Source: Verrucomicrobiota bacterium (lineage in GTDB: Bacteria > Verrucomicrobiota > Verrucomicrobiia > Limisphaerales > JAHDYP01). Taken from it: a DNA stretch of 33,839 nt. The notes under the pieces were generated by a model. It was not told where the DNA came from, did no database searches, and saw nothing but the letters and a program-made list of their open reading frames with translations. The position numbers were made by a program, and so were the translations under genes. How positions within the stretch are numbered: position 1 is the first letter of the stretch; each line of letters starts with the position of its first letter. Shown here piece by piece: positions 32,901 to 33,839 of this stretch. Where the stretch lies: contig JAHDYP010000015.1 in NCBI GenBank assembly GCA_023383055.1, positions 1 through 33,839 on the forward strand, given 5' to 3'.

Positions 32901-33203
32901 GGTTGGCACGGTGGTCGCCGAAAGCCCGTTCAGGTAGTGGAGGCCGACCGCAACCGAGTGGGCACAGATCAGGCCCCGCTGGCGGGAGGTGCGGCAGGGA
33001 CAGAGATTGTCGGCATCGAGGGCGCTGCGGATGACGAGACCGGCGGGGTAGCTGGAATTGCCTTCGCGGACGCGGCCGAGGAGGCGGGGCGGCTGCCACT
33101 GGGCTTCGAGCACAGCCCCGGCGGCGACCAGGGCGCGGGCCTGTTTCATGGCTTCCCATCCGGCCAGTTTGGCGAACAGGGCATCGTTCAACTCGACGGT
33201 CAT
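29985..33203 (-). CDS. SNF2-family DEAD/DEAH helicase with N-terminal SWIM zinc finger
   Basis: SNF2 proteins use ATP to move along double-stranded DNA and remodel bound proteins. The 1072-residue protein begins with a SWIM zinc finger, Cys68-x-Cys70...Cys80-x-His82. A long helical and beta middle (about 150-580) follows, then the SNF2 core: [13 protein letters not shown] (motif I, about 600-612), DEAQ (motif II, about 712), [20 protein letters not shown] (motif III), and a helicase C domain with [25 protein letters not shown] and DRAHRIGQ (about 1010-1017). The layout matches bacterial SWIM-SNF2 proteins, whose cellular role is poorly known. No phage-defence partner gene is adjacent. Promoter-like boxes end eight bases before its ATG. 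Confidence 0.93.
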   Translation of the reverse strand: [1072 protein letters not shown]

Positions 33204-33211
33204 CGTGCCGC

Positions 33212-33240
33212 AGTGTGACCGGGAGCCGGAGGAAATGCAA
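33212..33240 (-). promoter_or_regulatory. TTGC-type promoter before the SNF2 helicase gene
   Basis: On the minus strand, TTGCAT (33235-33240), 17 bases, CACACT (33212-33217), eight bases, then the ATG at 33203. The box forms and both spacings equal those before nusB. A TCCTCC stretch lies between the boxes, but no ribosome site is present. Confidence 0.42.
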
Positions 33241-33334
33241 AAGTGAGTGTGGGGTGACGGCTTACGCGAGGCGGGCAGGCGACGACGTTCTTGCGGTGTT
33301 CGGTGGATTAGGGCAACAATCCCGCCAACCCGAT

Positions 33335-33839
33335 ATGACCACCACGTTCAGTCCACCGGTTCGCAATTCGCTCTTGTTGGTAACCCTCGTGGCGGCGACG
33401 GGTGGATTTCTTTTCGGATACGACACGGCGGTGATCAACGGCGCGAACCAATACCTCAAGGCGTACTTTGGACTGACGCCGGCGCAGGAAGGGTTTGCCG
33501 GGGCGAGCGCCATCCTGGGCTGCATTCCGGGGGCGATGATGGCGGGTTTTCTGAGCGATCGGTTTGGCCGTCGGAAGGTGCTGTATCTGTGCGCGATTCT
33601 CTACGCCGTGTCGGCGGCGCTTTCGGCGGTTCCCCGGACGTTCAACGAGTTCCTCGTGGCGCGGTTTATTGGTGGACTCGGGATTGGCGCCTCGTCGATG
33701 TGCTGTCCGATTTACCTGGCGGAACTGGCGCCGGCGGCGCGGCGGGGTCGGCTGGGATCGCTGTTCCAGCTGGGGATTGTGGTGGGGATTTTTCTGACTT
33801 TGTTCATCAACGCCTGGATCCAGGGCCGGGGCGACGAAG
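33335..33839 (+). CDS. MFS transporter, sugar porter family, N-terminal part (cut by the window edge)
   Basis: From ATG 33335 the frame is open for 168 codons to the right edge. It shows the start of a sugar porter: segment 1 with GGFLFGYDTAVINGA (about 22-36), then segment 2 and the signature loop GFLSDRFGRRKVLY (about 71-84), segments 3 and 4, and LAELAPAARRGRLGSLFQL (about 128-146), matching the PE...RG.L motif. These proteins take up hexoses or pentoses, often with protons; the substrate cannot be told from this half. It diverges from the SNF2 helicase. TTGCGG-N18-AACAAT lies 14 bases before the ATG and may be its promoter. Confidence 0.9.
   Translation, partial: MTTTFSPPVRNSLLLVTLVAATGGFLFGYDTAVINGANQYLKAYFGLTPAQEGFAGASAILGCIPGAMMAGFLSDRFGRRKVLYLCAILYAVSAALSAVPRTFNEFLVARFIGGLGIGASSMCCPIYLAELAPAARRGRLGSLFQLGIVVGIFLTLFINAWIQGRGDE

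Noticed and set aside
29985..33203. SNF2 helicase as part of a phage-defence island (for example DISARM-like)
   Set aside because: No methylase, phospholipase-D, DUF1998-like or other defence gene is next to it; neighbours are a secreted protein and a sugar porter.

Overview
The window is GC-rich, densely coded bacterial DNA. Protein content suggests Verrucomicrobiota, probably near the Limisphaerales/Pedosphaera group. The clues are large secreted beta-rich repeat proteins (a delta-60-type protein, a nine-unit PPC-like protein, a GWGP-repeat protein ending in FFRLR), an Agl23-type membrane protein, a secreted ceramidase-fold protein, and several small proteins I cannot name. This is inference from gene content; no rRNA or other phylogenetic marker was examined. 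I see no tRNA, rRNA, CRISPR array, insertion sequence, phage or plasmid gene.

Layout: (1) 1-1601 holds the start of a secreted delta-60-type protein on the minus strand and two small unknown plus-strand genes. (2) 1785-9023 holds respiratory complex I genes nuoA-B-C-D, then a 1160-residue secreted repeat protein, then nuoI; nuoE, F, G, H and J-N are not here. (3) 9015-13330, minus strand, holds nusB, a PHP-domain phosphoesterase, ftsY, ribD and ribE, with a 42-bp perfect palindrome between ribD and ribE. (4) 13444-22771, plus strand, is mostly envelope-related: a ceramidase-like protein, a discoidin-like exported protein coupled to an Agl23-like protein, a TPR/coiled-coil/LysM lipoprotein, an anchored unknown protein, an ABC exporter pair, and two small C-terminally anchored proteins. 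(5) 22768-27548 holds a LOG-family protein, an AT-rich intergenic stretch, a fasciclin protein with a clean terminator, and an aldehyde dehydrogenase coupled to a photolyase. (6) 27545-33839 holds a secreted protein whose signal peptide lies in another frame than its body, a SWIM/SNF2 helicase, and the start of a sugar-porter MFS gene.

The most interesting signal is regulatory. Many genes without a Shine-Dalgarno sequence carry a TTGC-type -35 box, 16-17 bases, a (T/C)ANNNT -10 box, and only 6-8 bases to the start codon (genes starting at 1332, 9632, 13330, 17219, 23796 and 33203; 21542 and 14850 are close variants). Transcription would then begin at or next to the start codon, giving leaderless mRNAs. 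Two secreted-protein genes instead have TTGACC-N17-TACAAT or TTGACC-N17-TTAAAT boxes far upstream. Other points of interest are the 42-bp palindrome, the exact 345-bp periodicity inside the PPC gene, overlapping stop codons at all three convergent gene pairs, heptamer tandem repeats in two intergenic regions, and the frameshifted secreted protein.
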